From the NCBI GenBank assembly GCA_046290575.1, contig JBKAGX010000001.1:744001-808000 (forward strand): a DNA stretch of 64,000 nt, written 5' to 3'. Below, piece after piece: positions 40,779 through 49,772 of the stretch (positions are counted from its first letter, which is position 1; every line of letters begins with the position of its first letter). Below the pieces are notes generated by a model. It was not told the origin of the DNA. It saw nothing but the letters and a program-made list of their open reading frames with translations, and did no database searches. Position numbers and translations under genes: made by a program. This DNA comes from JANQQJ01 sp046290575. GTDB lineage: Bacteria > Pseudomonadota > Alphaproteobacteria > SMXS01.

Positions 40779-42530
40779 CTATTCCGCCGCCATCGCCGCG
40801 GGCATCGGACGTGACCGGATGACCTTTCCAGGCCGGGCGCCGGTATCTTCGCCGTTTTGGTTGATCACCTGCCCGGCATTGATCGTCGCGACATAGCCTT
40901 CAGCCTGTTGGATCAGCCGGCCGGCGCCGGAGGGCAGGTCGTGGACATATTCGGGCAGCAGCAATTGCAGCCGGTCATAGTCGATCACGTTGATGTCAGC
41001 CTTGAAACCCGGCCGCAGCACGCCGCGGTCCGTCATTCCGAAGGCTTGCGCCGTCCCTTGCGTCTGTTTCTGTACCACCCATTCCAGCGGCAGTTTGGGG
41101 CCGCGTGTTCTATCCCTTGTCCAGTGGGTCAGCATGAAGGTGGGCGTGGCCGCATCCAGAATTGTGTTGCAATGCGCGCCCGCATCCGACCCGGCCATAA
41201 CGCCCAGCGGGTGCAGCAGCATCTCGCGGATATCCTCAAGGTCATAGCCGGCATAGCCGAGCAGCGGGAAGGTCAGGAACGCGCGCCCGTCATCCTCCAG
41301 CAGGAGGTCGTAGCCGACTTCCTTGGGGTCGCGCCCTTGCCGTTTGGCAATCGCCTCAACCGATTCCGACGGGTCCGGTTCGAAGTTCATCGGATAGCCC
41401 ATGCGGTAGGTCCAGGGCCACGGGTTGTCGGCCAGCACTTTCCAGGCATCGTCAACAGAGTCCTGCTCGGCCAGCAGCTTTGCCTTGATGTCCGGGTCAT
41501 GCAGCTTTCTCACCCGGTCTTCGTGCGGCAGATGCGCCAGTTCGGCCAGATAGGTCGGGTGGCGGTGGAACGGGTTGGTCGCCTGGAAGCTGAACAGAAC
41601 ACCGGTGCCGCGCCCGAACACCTGCGGGCGAATGTCCAGCCCTTCCGCGTGATAGCGTTCGAGTGCCGCGATCTGGTCGCGCCAGACGCCGGGATAATCC
41701 GTCACCTGCCCCATGGTAAATTGAATCGGGCAACCGGTCCCTCGTGCCACCTGCGCCAGCATGTCCAGCTCACGCATCGGGCCGGCTTCTTCTTCGCCGG
41801 CGACGCCGAACGGTACCACCTGCATCAGCCCGTGCCCTGCTTTGGTGACTTCGTTGGCCATGATCGACAGCTCGTTGACGTCAGCAAAGGTGCCCGGTAC
41901 CAGAAACCCGTCGACGGAGCGGTGGAATCCCGTGCGGGACGTGGAAAAACCGAAAGCGCCCGCCGCCATCGCATCGCGCACCAGCGCGGCCATCTGCCGG
42001 GCCTCGTCTTCGCTGGCCGGTTCTTCGAGTTCAGCGCGATCCTTCATCACATAGGCACGGAGCGCGCCATGCGCGACCAGCCCGCCCACATCCAGCGCAT
42101 GCGGCATGTTGTCCAGGTAATCGAGATATTCCGAATAGTGGGTCCAACTCCACCGGATGCCGTCATGCAGCGCGGTGCCGGGGATCTCCTCTACGCCTTC
42201 CATCAGGCCGATCAGCCAGCGTTCCTTGCCGGTTTCGCGGGGCGCGAACCCGACGCCGCAATTGCCCATGACCACGGAGGTGACGCCATTGTCAAAGGAG
42301 GGCCGCAACACCTCGTCCCAGGTGACCTGGCCGTCAAAATGGGTGTGAATGTCGACCCAGCCGGGTGTGACCAGAAGGCCGTCAGCATCAATGGTCCGTT
42401 TTGCGGCCGGCCCGTTCAGCTTGCCAATATCGGCGATCTGACCATTGTCGATCGCGATGTCCGCGGTGAAACGGTCGGCGGCGGTACCGTCAATGACCGT
42501 GCCGCCTTTGATCAATAGGTCGTGCATCAT
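40779..42530 (-). CDS. D-aminoacylase/N-acyl-D-amino acid amidohydrolase family protein
   Basis: The 583-residue amidohydrolase-superfamily protein has the metal site HTHFDGQVTWDE (HxH) after an N-terminal beta-sandwich (LLIKGGTVIDGT), and the MGNCGVGFAPR motif common to N-acyl-D-amino acid deacylases. Late GSDAGAHCNTI carries the conserved aspartate. Substrate cannot be assigned: many such proteins act on N-acyl amino acids or related amides. Tandem ATGs at 42530 and 42527 are both possible; the GGGGAG site favours the second slightly. It is the last gene of a minus-strand group. Confidence 0.87.
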   Translation of the reverse strand: MMHDLLIKGGTVIDGTAADRFTADIAIDNGQIADIGKLNGPAAKRTIDADGLLVTPGWVDIHTHFDGQVTWDEVLRPSFDNGVTSVVMGNCGVGFAPRETGKERWLIGLMEGVEEIPGTALHDGIRWSWTHYSEYLDYLDNMPHALDVGGLVAHGALRAYVMKDRAELEEPASEDEARQMAALVRDAMAAGAFGFSTSRTGFHRSVDGFLVPGTFADVNELSIMANEVTKAGHGLMQVVPFGVAGEEEAGPMRELDMLAQVARGTGCPIQFTMGQVTDYPGVWRDQIAALERYHAEGLDIRPQVFGRGTGVLFSFQATNPFHRHPTYLAELAHLPHEDRVRKLHDPDIKAKLLAEQDSVDDAWKVLADNPWPWTYRMGYPMNFEPDPSESVEAIAKRQGRDPKEVGYDLLLEDDGRAFLTFPLLGYAGYDLEDIREMLLHPLGVMAGSDAGAHCNTILDAATPTFMLTHWTRDRTRGPKLPLEWVVQKQTQGTAQAFGMTDRGVLRPGFKADINVIDYDRLQLLLPEYVHDLPSGAGRLIQQAEGYVATINAGQVINQNGEDTGARPGKVIRSRPMPAAMAAE

Positions 42531-42635
42531 ACTCCCCTGGATAAAATCTTTCCGGCGGTCCCAACGCGCCGACGTACTCCCCAATACTGGCCCTTAGATA
42601 CCACAGGAACGCCATCGGCGGAAAGTTGGGGCGTC

Positions 42636-43514
42636 TTACAGCACCAGCCGGTAGACGTTGCCGTCGCGGATAATGCGGCCCGCGGTCGGCGTTGGCCAAT
42701 GTGTGCCGATGACGAGGGTCGGTGTGTCAGCGATTCGTTCGAATACGCCGTGGCGGGTTTCACGCGACTGTTCCTGGTCGTAATCCGTCGAGACCGACCA
42801 TTCCGGATGCGCCAACTGGCAAGGGTGGTGGATAAAATCCCCGGTGATCAGCCCTGCCTCGCCTTTTGACCTTATCTCGACGCTGACATGGCCGATGGTG
42901 TGTCCCGGTGTCGGGATCAGGCGGACCTCGTCGCAAATCCGGTGGTCGTTGCCGACCAGTTCCAGCAAACCGGCATCGGCCAGCGGCGTGATTGAATCCG
43001 CCATGACCGTGCGGTTCATGTCCCGCAGCCAGGGTTCGACGTCGTCGCTTTCTGCTTCGTCGTTCAGGTAATCGAATTCGCGCCGCTCGATCAGGCATTT
43101 GGCCTTCGGGAAGGTCGGCACCCACTGACCGTCGACAAGCATGGTGTTCCAGCCGACGTGATCGAGATGCAAATGGGTGCACAGGATGGTGTCGATGGAG
43201 TCCACCGGATAGCCGACCGCCTCCAGATCAGCCAGAAAGCCGGTTTGCAGCATGTGCCAGTCGGGGAAAAACTCGCGCGGTTTGTCATTGCCCACGCAAG
43301 TATCGACGATGATGCGCCTTTCGCCTGTATCGATGACCAGCGCGTGGATGCTGAACCGCAGCACCCCTTCAGGGGTGATGAAATCGGGCCGTAGCCAGTC
43401 GATAGGCAACACGGCGTCAGGCGTTGCATCGGGCAGAAAATCATCCAGCCCCTGAAAGGTGAGCTCCACGATTTGGGTGATGGTGACGTCACCGATGGTC
43501 CAGCTTTGCGCCAT
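42636..43514 (-). CDS. Metallo-beta-lactamase-fold hydrolase
   Basis: The 292-residue protein has the zinc-binding THLHLDHVGWN (HxHxDH) motif, further ligands in TPGHTIGH and GDFIHHP, and the C-terminal histidine in GTHWPTPT. ATG 43514 with GGAATCAGG upstream was preferred to the longer frame. Such enzymes often hydrolyse lactones, thioesters or phosphoesters. It lies 44 bases after the SDR gene and 105 bases before the amidohydrolase on the same strand, suggesting a shared catabolic operon. Confidence 0.88.
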   Translation of the reverse strand: MAQSWTIGDVTITQIVELTFQGLDDFLPDATPDAVLPIDWLRPDFITPEGVLRFSIHALVIDTGERRIIVDTCVGNDKPREFFPDWHMLQTGFLADLEAVGYPVDSIDTILCTHLHLDHVGWNTMLVDGQWVPTFPKAKCLIERREFDYLNDEAESDDVEPWLRDMNRTVMADSITPLADAGLLELVGNDHRICDEVRLIPTPGHTIGHVSVEIRSKGEAGLITGDFIHHPCQLAHPEWSVSTDYDQEQSRETRHGVFERIADTPTLVIGTHWPTPTAGRIIRDGNVYRLVL

Positions 43515-43558
43515 CCTGATTCCTTTGTTGTTGAGCGGTTGAGAACGGGATAGAGGGG

Positions 43559-44380
43559 TCAATCCCGCGACTGCCACTCCCGTTCATAGCGGTCCAGATC
43601 GTCCTGCAGCGGATTGCGGCGCAGGGTGAGCCCGCCATTGATCTGCAGGTTCTGGCCGGTCATGAAGCACTCATCGGTGGCGACCCAGACAGCCGCCGAG
43701 GCGATATCATCGGGCGTGCCATAACGGCCCATGGGGGTCGCATCGGCAAAGGCCGCCTTCATCCAGTCTGGAATGTCGCCGCCGTCATAATTGCCGTGAT
43801 GCATCGGCGTGTCGGTGTGCCCGGCAGAGATGCTGTTGACGCGGATGCCCTGGCGGCCGAACTGGTTGGCCACGGCTCTCACCACATGATCGATCCCGGC
43901 TTTGGTGCCCATATAGGCATCGAACCCGCCGTCCACGGTGGTGGAGGGGGCCGCAACCGCTGAGCTGAGCTGGATGATCGACCCCTTGGTATCCGACTTC
44001 AGCATGGCATCGACCATGGCCTGCAGAAAAAAGAATGAGCCCTTGAACTGCAGCGCGATCATCTTGTCCAGATCGTCCTCGCCAAACTCAAGGAACGGGC
44101 CGCCCAGAGCGACGCCTGTCGAGTTCACCGCGATATCCACCTTGCCCATCTTTTCCATCGCAAAGGCGCCCAGGTCAAAAACGTCCTGACGCCTGGTCAG
44201 GTCGCAGGCCGTCGAGAACCCGCCGATCTCTTGCGCGAATGCTTCGGAGGCTTCGGCACGTCTGCTCGCCACCGTCACCTGTGCGCCCTCGTCGCGATAA
44301 CGCCTGGCGATCGCCTGCCCGATATTGCCCGGGTCCGACGCGCCGATAATCACCGCCGCTTTGCCGTCCAATTGTCCCAT
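43559..44380 (-). CDS. Short-chain dehydrogenase/reductase
   Basis: This 273-residue classical SDR has a slightly unusual cofactor motif (IIGASDPGNIGQAIAR), LSSAVAAPS around the catalytic serine and the YMGTK catalytic pair. A GGGGAGGA site precedes ATG 44380. It is divergent from the first Rieske oxygenase across 174 bases (44381-44554), which hold a GGCGGA-N6-TCCGCC hairpin (44408-44425) and no gene. Likely substrates are alcohols or dihydrodiols, but none is shown. Confidence 0.9.
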   Translation of the reverse strand: MGQLDGKAAVIIGASDPGNIGQAIARRYRDEGAQVTVASRRAEASEAFAQEIGGFSTACDLTRRQDVFDLGAFAMEKMGKVDIAVNSTGVALGGPFLEFGEDDLDKMIALQFKGSFFFLQAMVDAMLKSDTKGSIIQLSSAVAAPSTTVDGGFDAYMGTKAGIDHVVRAVANQFGRQGIRVNSISAGHTDTPMHHGNYDGGDIPDWMKAAFADATPMGRYGTPDDIASAAVWVATDECFMTGQNLQINGGLTLRRNPLQDDLDRYEREWQSRD

Positions 44381-44554
44381 GTGTTCCTCCCCTGACGTCT
44401 TCGATGTGGCGGACCCCCATCCGCCTGTTGGTTTTTATAGTGCGGTCTTTCGTCAAAAAAATACAATGATGGATAATGGCGGCGATGACCGGGGAAGGGG
44501 ACCCGGCCGTTTAATCCGGCGACAAGCCGGGCCAAACCGAAATGGGGAACTCAC

Positions 44555-45949
44555 ATGGGCGACCAGCCCAACTCTCTGACCAAAGGCCGTAGCGGGCCGT
44601 CGACGCAGCATCTCGTCCACCGGGATGGCCGCGACGTGCCGCCGGTGTTTAAGCTGGAAAGCCCGCGCTTTCTGGGTGACGAGGATATCGCCTTTTCGCG
44701 TTACACAAGTCCGACTTTTTTTGAGCGCGAAATGGCGCAGATGTGGCCGCGGACCTGGCAATGGGCCTGCCGCGAGGAACACATCCCCGAAGCGGGCGAC
44801 TACTACGTCTATGAGATCGGCGACTATTCAGCGCTGATCGTCCGCGATGCCGATCTCTCTGTGAAGGCCTATGTGAATTCCTGCCTGCACCGCGGCACGA
44901 AATTTCGGCCGGGCGGCACCTCGGGCGGTTTTGATGAAATCCGTTGCCCCTTTCATGGCTGGAGCTGGTCGCTGGACGGTGCGCTGAAGAATGTCCCCTA
45001 TGACTGGGACGCGCCCCATGTCGCGGAACGGGATTTTACGCTACCGCGCGTCCAGGTTGGGCTCTGGGGCGGGTTCGTCTTTGTCAATTTCGACGAGGAT
45101 GCCCCGCCGCTGGAAGACTATATCGCGCCGCTCCCGGAGCACTTCGCCAATTTCGATATGCACGACCGCTTCGTCGAACTGCACATCGAAAAGGAACTGT
45201 TCTGTAACTGGAAAGCGGCGAAAGAGGCCTTTATCGAGAACTACCACACCCAGGAAACACATCCTCAACTGCTGCTGGGCAGCCATGATGAAGGCACCCA
45301 GTATGACGTCTTCACGGACAATGTCTCCCGCTTCTTCTGTGCCTTCGGGGTCGCCAGCGATCTGATCCAGCCGCAGCCGACGGAACAGGAAATGGTCGAT
45401 CAGATGTTGGTGGGCGACCGGCGCATTCTGGGCGATGACGTCATTGTCGGCGAGGGCGAGAGCGCGCGGATCGTCATGGCACGGGTGCTGCGCAAAACGC
45501 TTGGTGAGACCTATGGTGTGGATTTGAGCCGCTATACCGATACGGAGATGATCGACACCTCCCAGTACGGTCTCTTTCCCAACATGATCCTGTTTCCGCA
45601 GCTGTCGCTGCCGATGGTCTACCGGTTCCGGCCGATTGACAATTCACCGGACCGGACCCTGTTCGAACTGCTGATTCTGCGGCCTGCGCCGGACAAAGGA
45701 CCGCGCCCGGCACCAGCCGAACCGGTTCGGTTGACCGAAGAAGAAAGTTTCACATCAGTGCCCGGTTTCGACCCGATCCTCGGACATGTCTACGATCAGG
45801 ATACGGGCAATCTGCGGGCGCAGCAGGAAGGCATCAAGGCAGCCCGCAAGCCGGGCGAAACATTGCTGAATTTTCAGGAGGTCCGGGTGCGCCTGCTGCA
45901 CCAGACGCTTGACAAATATCTGTCGGACACCTCGACTGTCGACCCATGA
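44555..45949 (+). CDS. Rieske non-haem iron oxygenase alpha subunit 1
   Basis: The 464-residue protein has a Rieske 2Fe-2S domain with ligands Cys110/His112 (SCLHRGTKF) and Cys131/His134 (CPFHGW), and a catalytic domain with mononuclear iron histidines His231 and His236 in ENYHTQETH. These enzymes hydroxylate or dihydroxylate aromatic or alicyclic substrates using O2 and an external reductase. No beta subunit, ferredoxin or reductase gene is nearby, so electrons must come from elsewhere. It lies 25 bases before a second, related oxygenase. Confidence 0.92.
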   Translation: MGDQPNSLTKGRSGPSTQHLVHRDGRDVPPVFKLESPRFLGDEDIAFSRYTSPTFFEREMAQMWPRTWQWACREEHIPEAGDYYVYEIGDYSALIVRDADLSVKAYVNSCLHRGTKFRPGGTSGGFDEIRCPFHGWSWSLDGALKNVPYDWDAPHVAERDFTLPRVQVGLWGGFVFVNFDEDAPPLEDYIAPLPEHFANFDMHDRFVELHIEKELFCNWKAAKEAFIENYHTQETHPQLLLGSHDEGTQYDVFTDNVSRFFCAFGVASDLIQPQPTEQEMVDQMLVGDRRILGDDVIVGEGESARIVMARVLRKTLGETYGVDLSRYTDTEMIDTSQYGLFPNMILFPQLSLPMVYRFRPIDNSPDRTLFELLILRPAPDKGPRPAPAEPVRLTEEESFTSVPGFDPILGHVYDQDTGNLRAQQEGIKAARKPGETLLNFQEVRVRLLHQTLDKYLSDTSTVDP

Positions 45950-45974
45950 CAATCCTGAGGGGAGGATCGTTGGT

Positions 45975-47354
45975 ATGAGTAGCGTTGCGCGCCCGAAGCC
46001 AGGCGAAGCACGGTGTCCGGGGGTGAGTGTTCAGGATCTTCTGGACCGGGACAGCCGCGCCGTGCCCGACTATCTGCGCGAACAATCCTATAAATTTCTC
46101 GGCGATGAAGGGATCCCTTATCAGCGCTACACGTCTCGTGATTTCTTCGAACAGGAGTTGGGCCAACTTTGGCCGCGCGTATGGCAATGGGCCTGCCGTG
46201 AAGAACACATTCCCGAAGCCGGGGACTATATCGTCTACGATTTTGGACCCTATTCCGTCATCGTGGCGCGCACCGGGGCGGGCGAGATCAAGGCCTTCCG
46301 CAATGCCTGCACCCACCGGGGCACCAAGCTTCGTGACGCCAATACCAGCGGCAGCACGACGCATTTTCGCTGTCCTTATCATGGCTGGACCTTCGACCTG
46401 GACGGCAATCTGACGGACTACATGTGCGAGTGGGACTTCCCGCATGTCGACCCGGAGGACTACGGCCTCGATGCCGTTTCGGTCGGCACCTGGGGCGGTT
46501 TTGTCTTCGTCAATCTCGATCCCGATGCGCCGGCCTTGAAAGAGTATCTCGAGCCGTTGCCGGAGCATATTGACAGCCGCGTGTTCGAAGACCGCTACAT
46601 TGCGATGCATGTGGAGAAAGAACTCAACTGCAATTGGAAGATCGCGTCGGAGGCTTTTTTGGAGGCCTATCACGTGATGGAAACCCACAGCCAGCTGACC
46701 GGCGCCAGCGGCGATGCCAACACGCAATATGATTTCTATGGCGACCATGTGAACAGGCTGATCAACGTCGCGGGTATTTCGGGCAGCTATGTGGAAAAAC
46801 CGCTGTCCGAACAGGAAATTCTCGACAGTTTTCTGGTCGGCGACAGTGGCGACGTCAGTGAAAAGCCGACGGTGCCCGAAGGCGGGACCGCGCGACAGAT
46901 GGTGGCCCAGTCGTTCCGCGACCTGGCCGCGACGACCGGCACCGATCTATCGGATTTCTGCGACAGCGAGATCGTCGACTCGATCGCCTATTTCATTTTC
47001 CCGAACCAGCAGTTTTTCGCCGGGGTCTCGTTCCCGATCGTTTACCGGTTCCGGCCTATCGGACTGGCGCATGACCGCACGCTGTTCGATCTGATTCTGC
47101 TGAAGACCAAACCGAGTGACGGCACGCCCTGGGAAACGGCAGAGCCGGTGCGCATAACTCACGAACAGTCATTTTCTCTGGTGCCGGGGCTCGACCCCTA
47201 TATCGCCAACATCTACGACCAGGACACGGGCAATATGGCGGCGGCGCATCAGGGCGCGCTGACCGCTGGGCGGCCGGGTGCCACGCTCGCGAACTATCAG
47301 GAAGTCCGCATCCGGCACATGCACCGTACGCTCGAAAAGTATCTGAACCTGTAA
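45975..47354 (+). CDS. Rieske non-haem iron oxygenase alpha subunit 2
   Basis: The 459-residue paralogue of the preceding gene has Rieske ligands Cys112/His114 (ACTHRGTKL) and Cys133/His136 (CPYHGW), and iron histidines His233/His238 in EAYHVMETH. ATG 45975 was chosen after GGGGAGGA. Shared blocks such as WQWACREEHIPEAGDY in both proteins point to tandem duplication and divergence. They may form a heteromeric oxygenase or act on successive intermediates. It is followed by an SDR in the same orientation. Confidence 0.92.
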   Translation: MSSVARPKPGEARCPGVSVQDLLDRDSRAVPDYLREQSYKFLGDEGIPYQRYTSRDFFEQELGQLWPRVWQWACREEHIPEAGDYIVYDFGPYSVIVARTGAGEIKAFRNACTHRGTKLRDANTSGSTTHFRCPYHGWTFDLDGNLTDYMCEWDFPHVDPEDYGLDAVSVGTWGGFVFVNLDPDAPALKEYLEPLPEHIDSRVFEDRYIAMHVEKELNCNWKIASEAFLEAYHVMETHSQLTGASGDANTQYDFYGDHVNRLINVAGISGSYVEKPLSEQEILDSFLVGDSGDVSEKPTVPEGGTARQMVAQSFRDLAATTGTDLSDFCDSEIVDSIAYFIFPNQQFFAGVSFPIVYRFRPIGLAHDRTLFDLILLKTKPSDGTPWETAEPVRITHEQSFSLVPGLDPYIANIYDQDTGNMAAAHQGALTAGRPGATLANYQEVRIRHMHRTLEKYLNL

Positions 47355-47379
47355 AGCAGGCAGAAGGGGGGGAAGACAG

Positions 47380-48075
47380 ATGGCAAATGTGATGATTACC
47401 GGCTCGGCGCGCGGCATCGGTTATGAACTGGTCAAGCAATATGCCGCCGACGGTGACCGGGTCTATGCGACGACGAGGAGCCCGGAAAAAGCCGACGCCC
47501 TCAACGCATTCGCCGCAGGATCGAACGGGTTGGTGACGGTCCACAAAATGGATGTTGGCGATATGGCATCGGTGCAGGCCTTCGCCGCGGAAATCGGCGA
47601 CACGCCGCTCGATATCGTGATCAACAATGCGGGCGTCTGGGGCGGGCTGGAGACCCAGATTTTCGACAATATGGACTATGACAACTGGGCCTTCGAATTC
47701 AATGTCATGGCCATGGGTCCGTGGCGGGTGATGCAGACATTCTGGGATAACGTGCTCGCCAGCGATCAGAAGAAAATCGTCACCATGACCAGCCAGGTTT
47801 CCGCGCACGCCTATGACCATATCGTCGGCTATTCCTATGCCAGCGCCAAAGCAGCAGTGAACCGGCTGGTGACGGCGCTTGCGGAAGAGAAGAAAGACAC
47901 CGGGGTTACCCTGGCGCTGATGCATCCGGGTTGGGTCAAGACGGACATGGCGGGTGATGTGGCCGATATTGAGCCGGCCGAGAGCGCTGTGGGCGTGCAC
48001 AAGGTTATCGCTGAGATGACCCATGCCGACTCGGGCAAGTTCCTGAAGTGGGACGGAGGGATCCACCCATGGTGA
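47380..48075 (+). CDS. Short-chain dehydrogenase/reductase
   Basis: This 231-residue SDR has the TGSARGIGYEL cofactor motif, NNAGVWGG, and the catalytic YASAK. A GGGGGGAAG site precedes the ATG, and the stop overlaps the next start by 7 bases. Directly downstream of two Rieske oxygenases, it could oxidise a hydroxylated or dihydrodiol product. Confidence 0.9.
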   Translation: MANVMITGSARGIGYELVKQYAADGDRVYATTRSPEKADALNAFAAGSNGLVTVHKMDVGDMASVQAFAAEIGDTPLDIVINNAGVWGGLETQIFDNMDYDNWAFEFNVMAMGPWRVMQTFWDNVLASDQKKIVTMTSQVSAHAYDHIVGYSYASAKAAVNRLVTALAEEKKDTGVTLALMHPGWVKTDMAGDVADIEPAESAVGVHKVIAEMTHADSGKFLKWDGGIHPW

Positions 48076-48872
48076 GCGCTTCAGCGCTTGTCGACCAGAC
48101 ACCGGACAGCGAAATTCTGGCCTCCGTTGTTGATGATATGGCGCATTGTCCGGTGCCGGTCCGTGCCGATCTCGCGGAGGCGCACGCCCTTGTCCTTACC
48201 CGCCTGGCCATGCCGGGCGAATGGTGGAGCGGCGCGGAGCGGATTGCCATCGCGGCCCAGTCGCGGACGGTCTACAGCTGCAATTTCTGTTCGGAGCGCA
48301 AGGCAGCGTTGAGCCCCTATGCGGTCGATGGCACCCACAAGACCGATCCGATCTATGACGGTGTTCTGCCGGTTGAGATCATCGATATTCTCCATCTTGC
48401 GATGACCGATCCAACGCGGATGACGGCGTCCGCCATTGCGCGCCTGTCCGACGCGGGCTTGAGCGACGCCCATTATGTGGAGGCGCTGGGCATCGGGGTG
48501 GCGCTGCGCAGTATCGATCAGGCGTGCCGGGGATTGGGGGTACCGTTGCATCAGATGCCCCACCCTGTGCCGGGAGAGCCTCGTCGCATCCGCCCCGAGG
48601 TGGAGCCTGCAGGCGACGCTTTTGTGGCGATGATGCCGCCGCGCCAGCCCGCGCCGCCCAATGACGATCTGTGGGACGAGAACAGCATCTATTACGGGCT
48701 GCGGGCGATGAGCCTGGTGCCCGATGCGGTGCGTGATCTGCGCATTCTCAGCGCGGCGCAGTACATTCCGCTCGACAAGGCATCAGATTTTACCCATGGG
48801 CGGAGCCTCAGCCGCGAACAGCTCGAGCTGCTGGCGGGACGTGTATCTGCGATCAATGACTGTTTCTATTGA
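48069..48872 (+). CDS. AhpD/carboxymuconolactone decarboxylase-like protein
   Basis: The 267-residue all-helical protein has a C-x-x-C pair at Cys71/Cys74 in VYSCNFCSERKAAL, in the context WSGAERIAIAA, resembling the AhpD/CMD fold. These act as peroxidase-linked thiol reductases or decarboxylases. It starts at ATG 48069 within the end of the SDR gene, so translation is probably coupled. The similarity is by motif and predicted helices only. Confidence 0.65.
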   Translation: MVSASALVDQTPDSEILASVVDDMAHCPVPVRADLAEAHALVLTRLAMPGEWWSGAERIAIAAQSRTVYSCNFCSERKAALSPYAVDGTHKTDPIYDGVLPVEIIDILHLAMTDPTRMTASAIARLSDAGLSDAHYVEALGIGVALRSIDQACRGLGVPLHQMPHPVPGEPRRIRPEVEPAGDAFVAMMPPRQPAPPNDDLWDENSIYYGLRAMSLVPDAVRDLRILSAAQYIPLDKASDFTHGRSLSREQLELLAGRVSAINDCFY

Positions 48873-48887
48873 ACGGCGTCGCACGCG

Positions 48888-49259
48888 ATGATGCTCAGTT
48901 TGAGCATGCAGACAAAGGGCGAGGCGGTCGATTTATCCGGCATTGTAGAAGGCGCTGAGGCGGTCGACGACCGGGTGCCGCATGGCAAGGTGCTTGCACG
49001 CTTCGCCGAGGCCGTGATTTCAGGCAGCGATAACGCCATTGCCCATGCCCGCCATGCCGTGATTGAGGTGGTCGGTGGCGACGGCTTTGTCGATGCTGCT
49101 GCCGTGGTTGGGAATTTCGAGCGTATGGTGCGCGTCGCCGATGCGACCGGCATCCCGCTCGATGAAACGGCGACCGACGCCACCACGGATATCCGTCAAG
49201 ACCTTGGACTAAATGAATATGGCATGGCAGGCCGAACGCTGGGGGAGGAGCGCGGCTGA
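48888..49259 (+). CDS. Small protein resembling the C-terminal part of AhpD-like proteins
   Basis: The 123-residue protein has DGFVDAAAVVGNFERMVRVADATGIPLDE, a pattern I associate with the end of carboxymuconolactone-decarboxylase/AhpD-like proteins. It has no cysteine. It lies 15 bases after the AhpD-like gene, so the two may be halves of one functional unit. The name is an inference. Confidence 0.6.
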   Translation: MMLSLSMQTKGEAVDLSGIVEGAEAVDDRVPHGKVLARFAEAVISGSDNAIAHARHAVIEVVGGDGFVDAAAVVGNFERMVRVADATGIPLDETATDATTDIRQDLGLNEYGMAGRTLGEERG

Positions 49260-49279
49260 ACCAGCCCTATTGAGTGCGC

Positions 49280-49630
49280 CTAGCGCCTTTTCTGGCGGGC
49301 CTGGCGCGCGGCATATTTGCGGTCTCGTTCTGCTTTGCGCTCTGCTTCCTTGGCGATCCGGGCTTCTTCTTCAGCTTGCAAGGCGGCGGCGCGGGCCAAT
49401 TCTGCTTCTTCCTTCTTTTTGGCCAGCAGTTCTTTTTCGGCCTGTTTAGCGGCCTTGCGCTCGGCTACGCGTTTCTTGCGCTCCTCGGCGGCCACGCGGC
49501 GTGCTTCCTGACGGGCTGCAAATTCCGGATCCTTGGTCGGGTCCTTTGCGCGCGCTTTTTTTAGCTGGGCCTGTTTTGCCTTTGCAGCCGTGCCCAACCG
49601 ATCGTTAAAATCCGGCTCATGTTTCTTCAT
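49280..49630 (-). CDS. DUF6481-type highly charged coiled-coil protein
   Basis: This 116-residue protein consists almost wholly of Ala, Lys, Arg and Glu in a continuous helix (for example AARQEARRVAAEERKKRVAERKA). Its N-terminal MKKHEPDFNDRLGTAAKAKQ fits DUF6481-type proteins, common in alphaproteobacteria and of unknown function. It is divergent from the flavoprotein gene. The spacer 49631-49772 shows no other gene. Confidence 0.8.
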   Translation of the reverse strand: MKKHEPDFNDRLGTAAKAKQAQLKKARAKDPTKDPEFAARQEARRVAAEERKKRVAERKAAKQAEKELLAKKKEEAELARAAALQAEEEARIAKEAERKAERDRKYAARQARQKRR

Positions 49631-49772
49631 CTCGGTTCGTTGCTTTCGCTTTGTTCACACGTCAATACGATGCTCCTATGCTCGACGCGGAACATTTTTT
49701 GCGCCTCCCCTCAGGAGCGCGGCGATCATGTTGTGATCCGAGGTGGGTTGCAATGGTCTTTTCAAAGGAATC

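Noticed and set aside
40857..42518. 553-residue plus-strand ORF
   Set aside because: It is a shadow of the amidohydrolase gene with no recognisable motifs.
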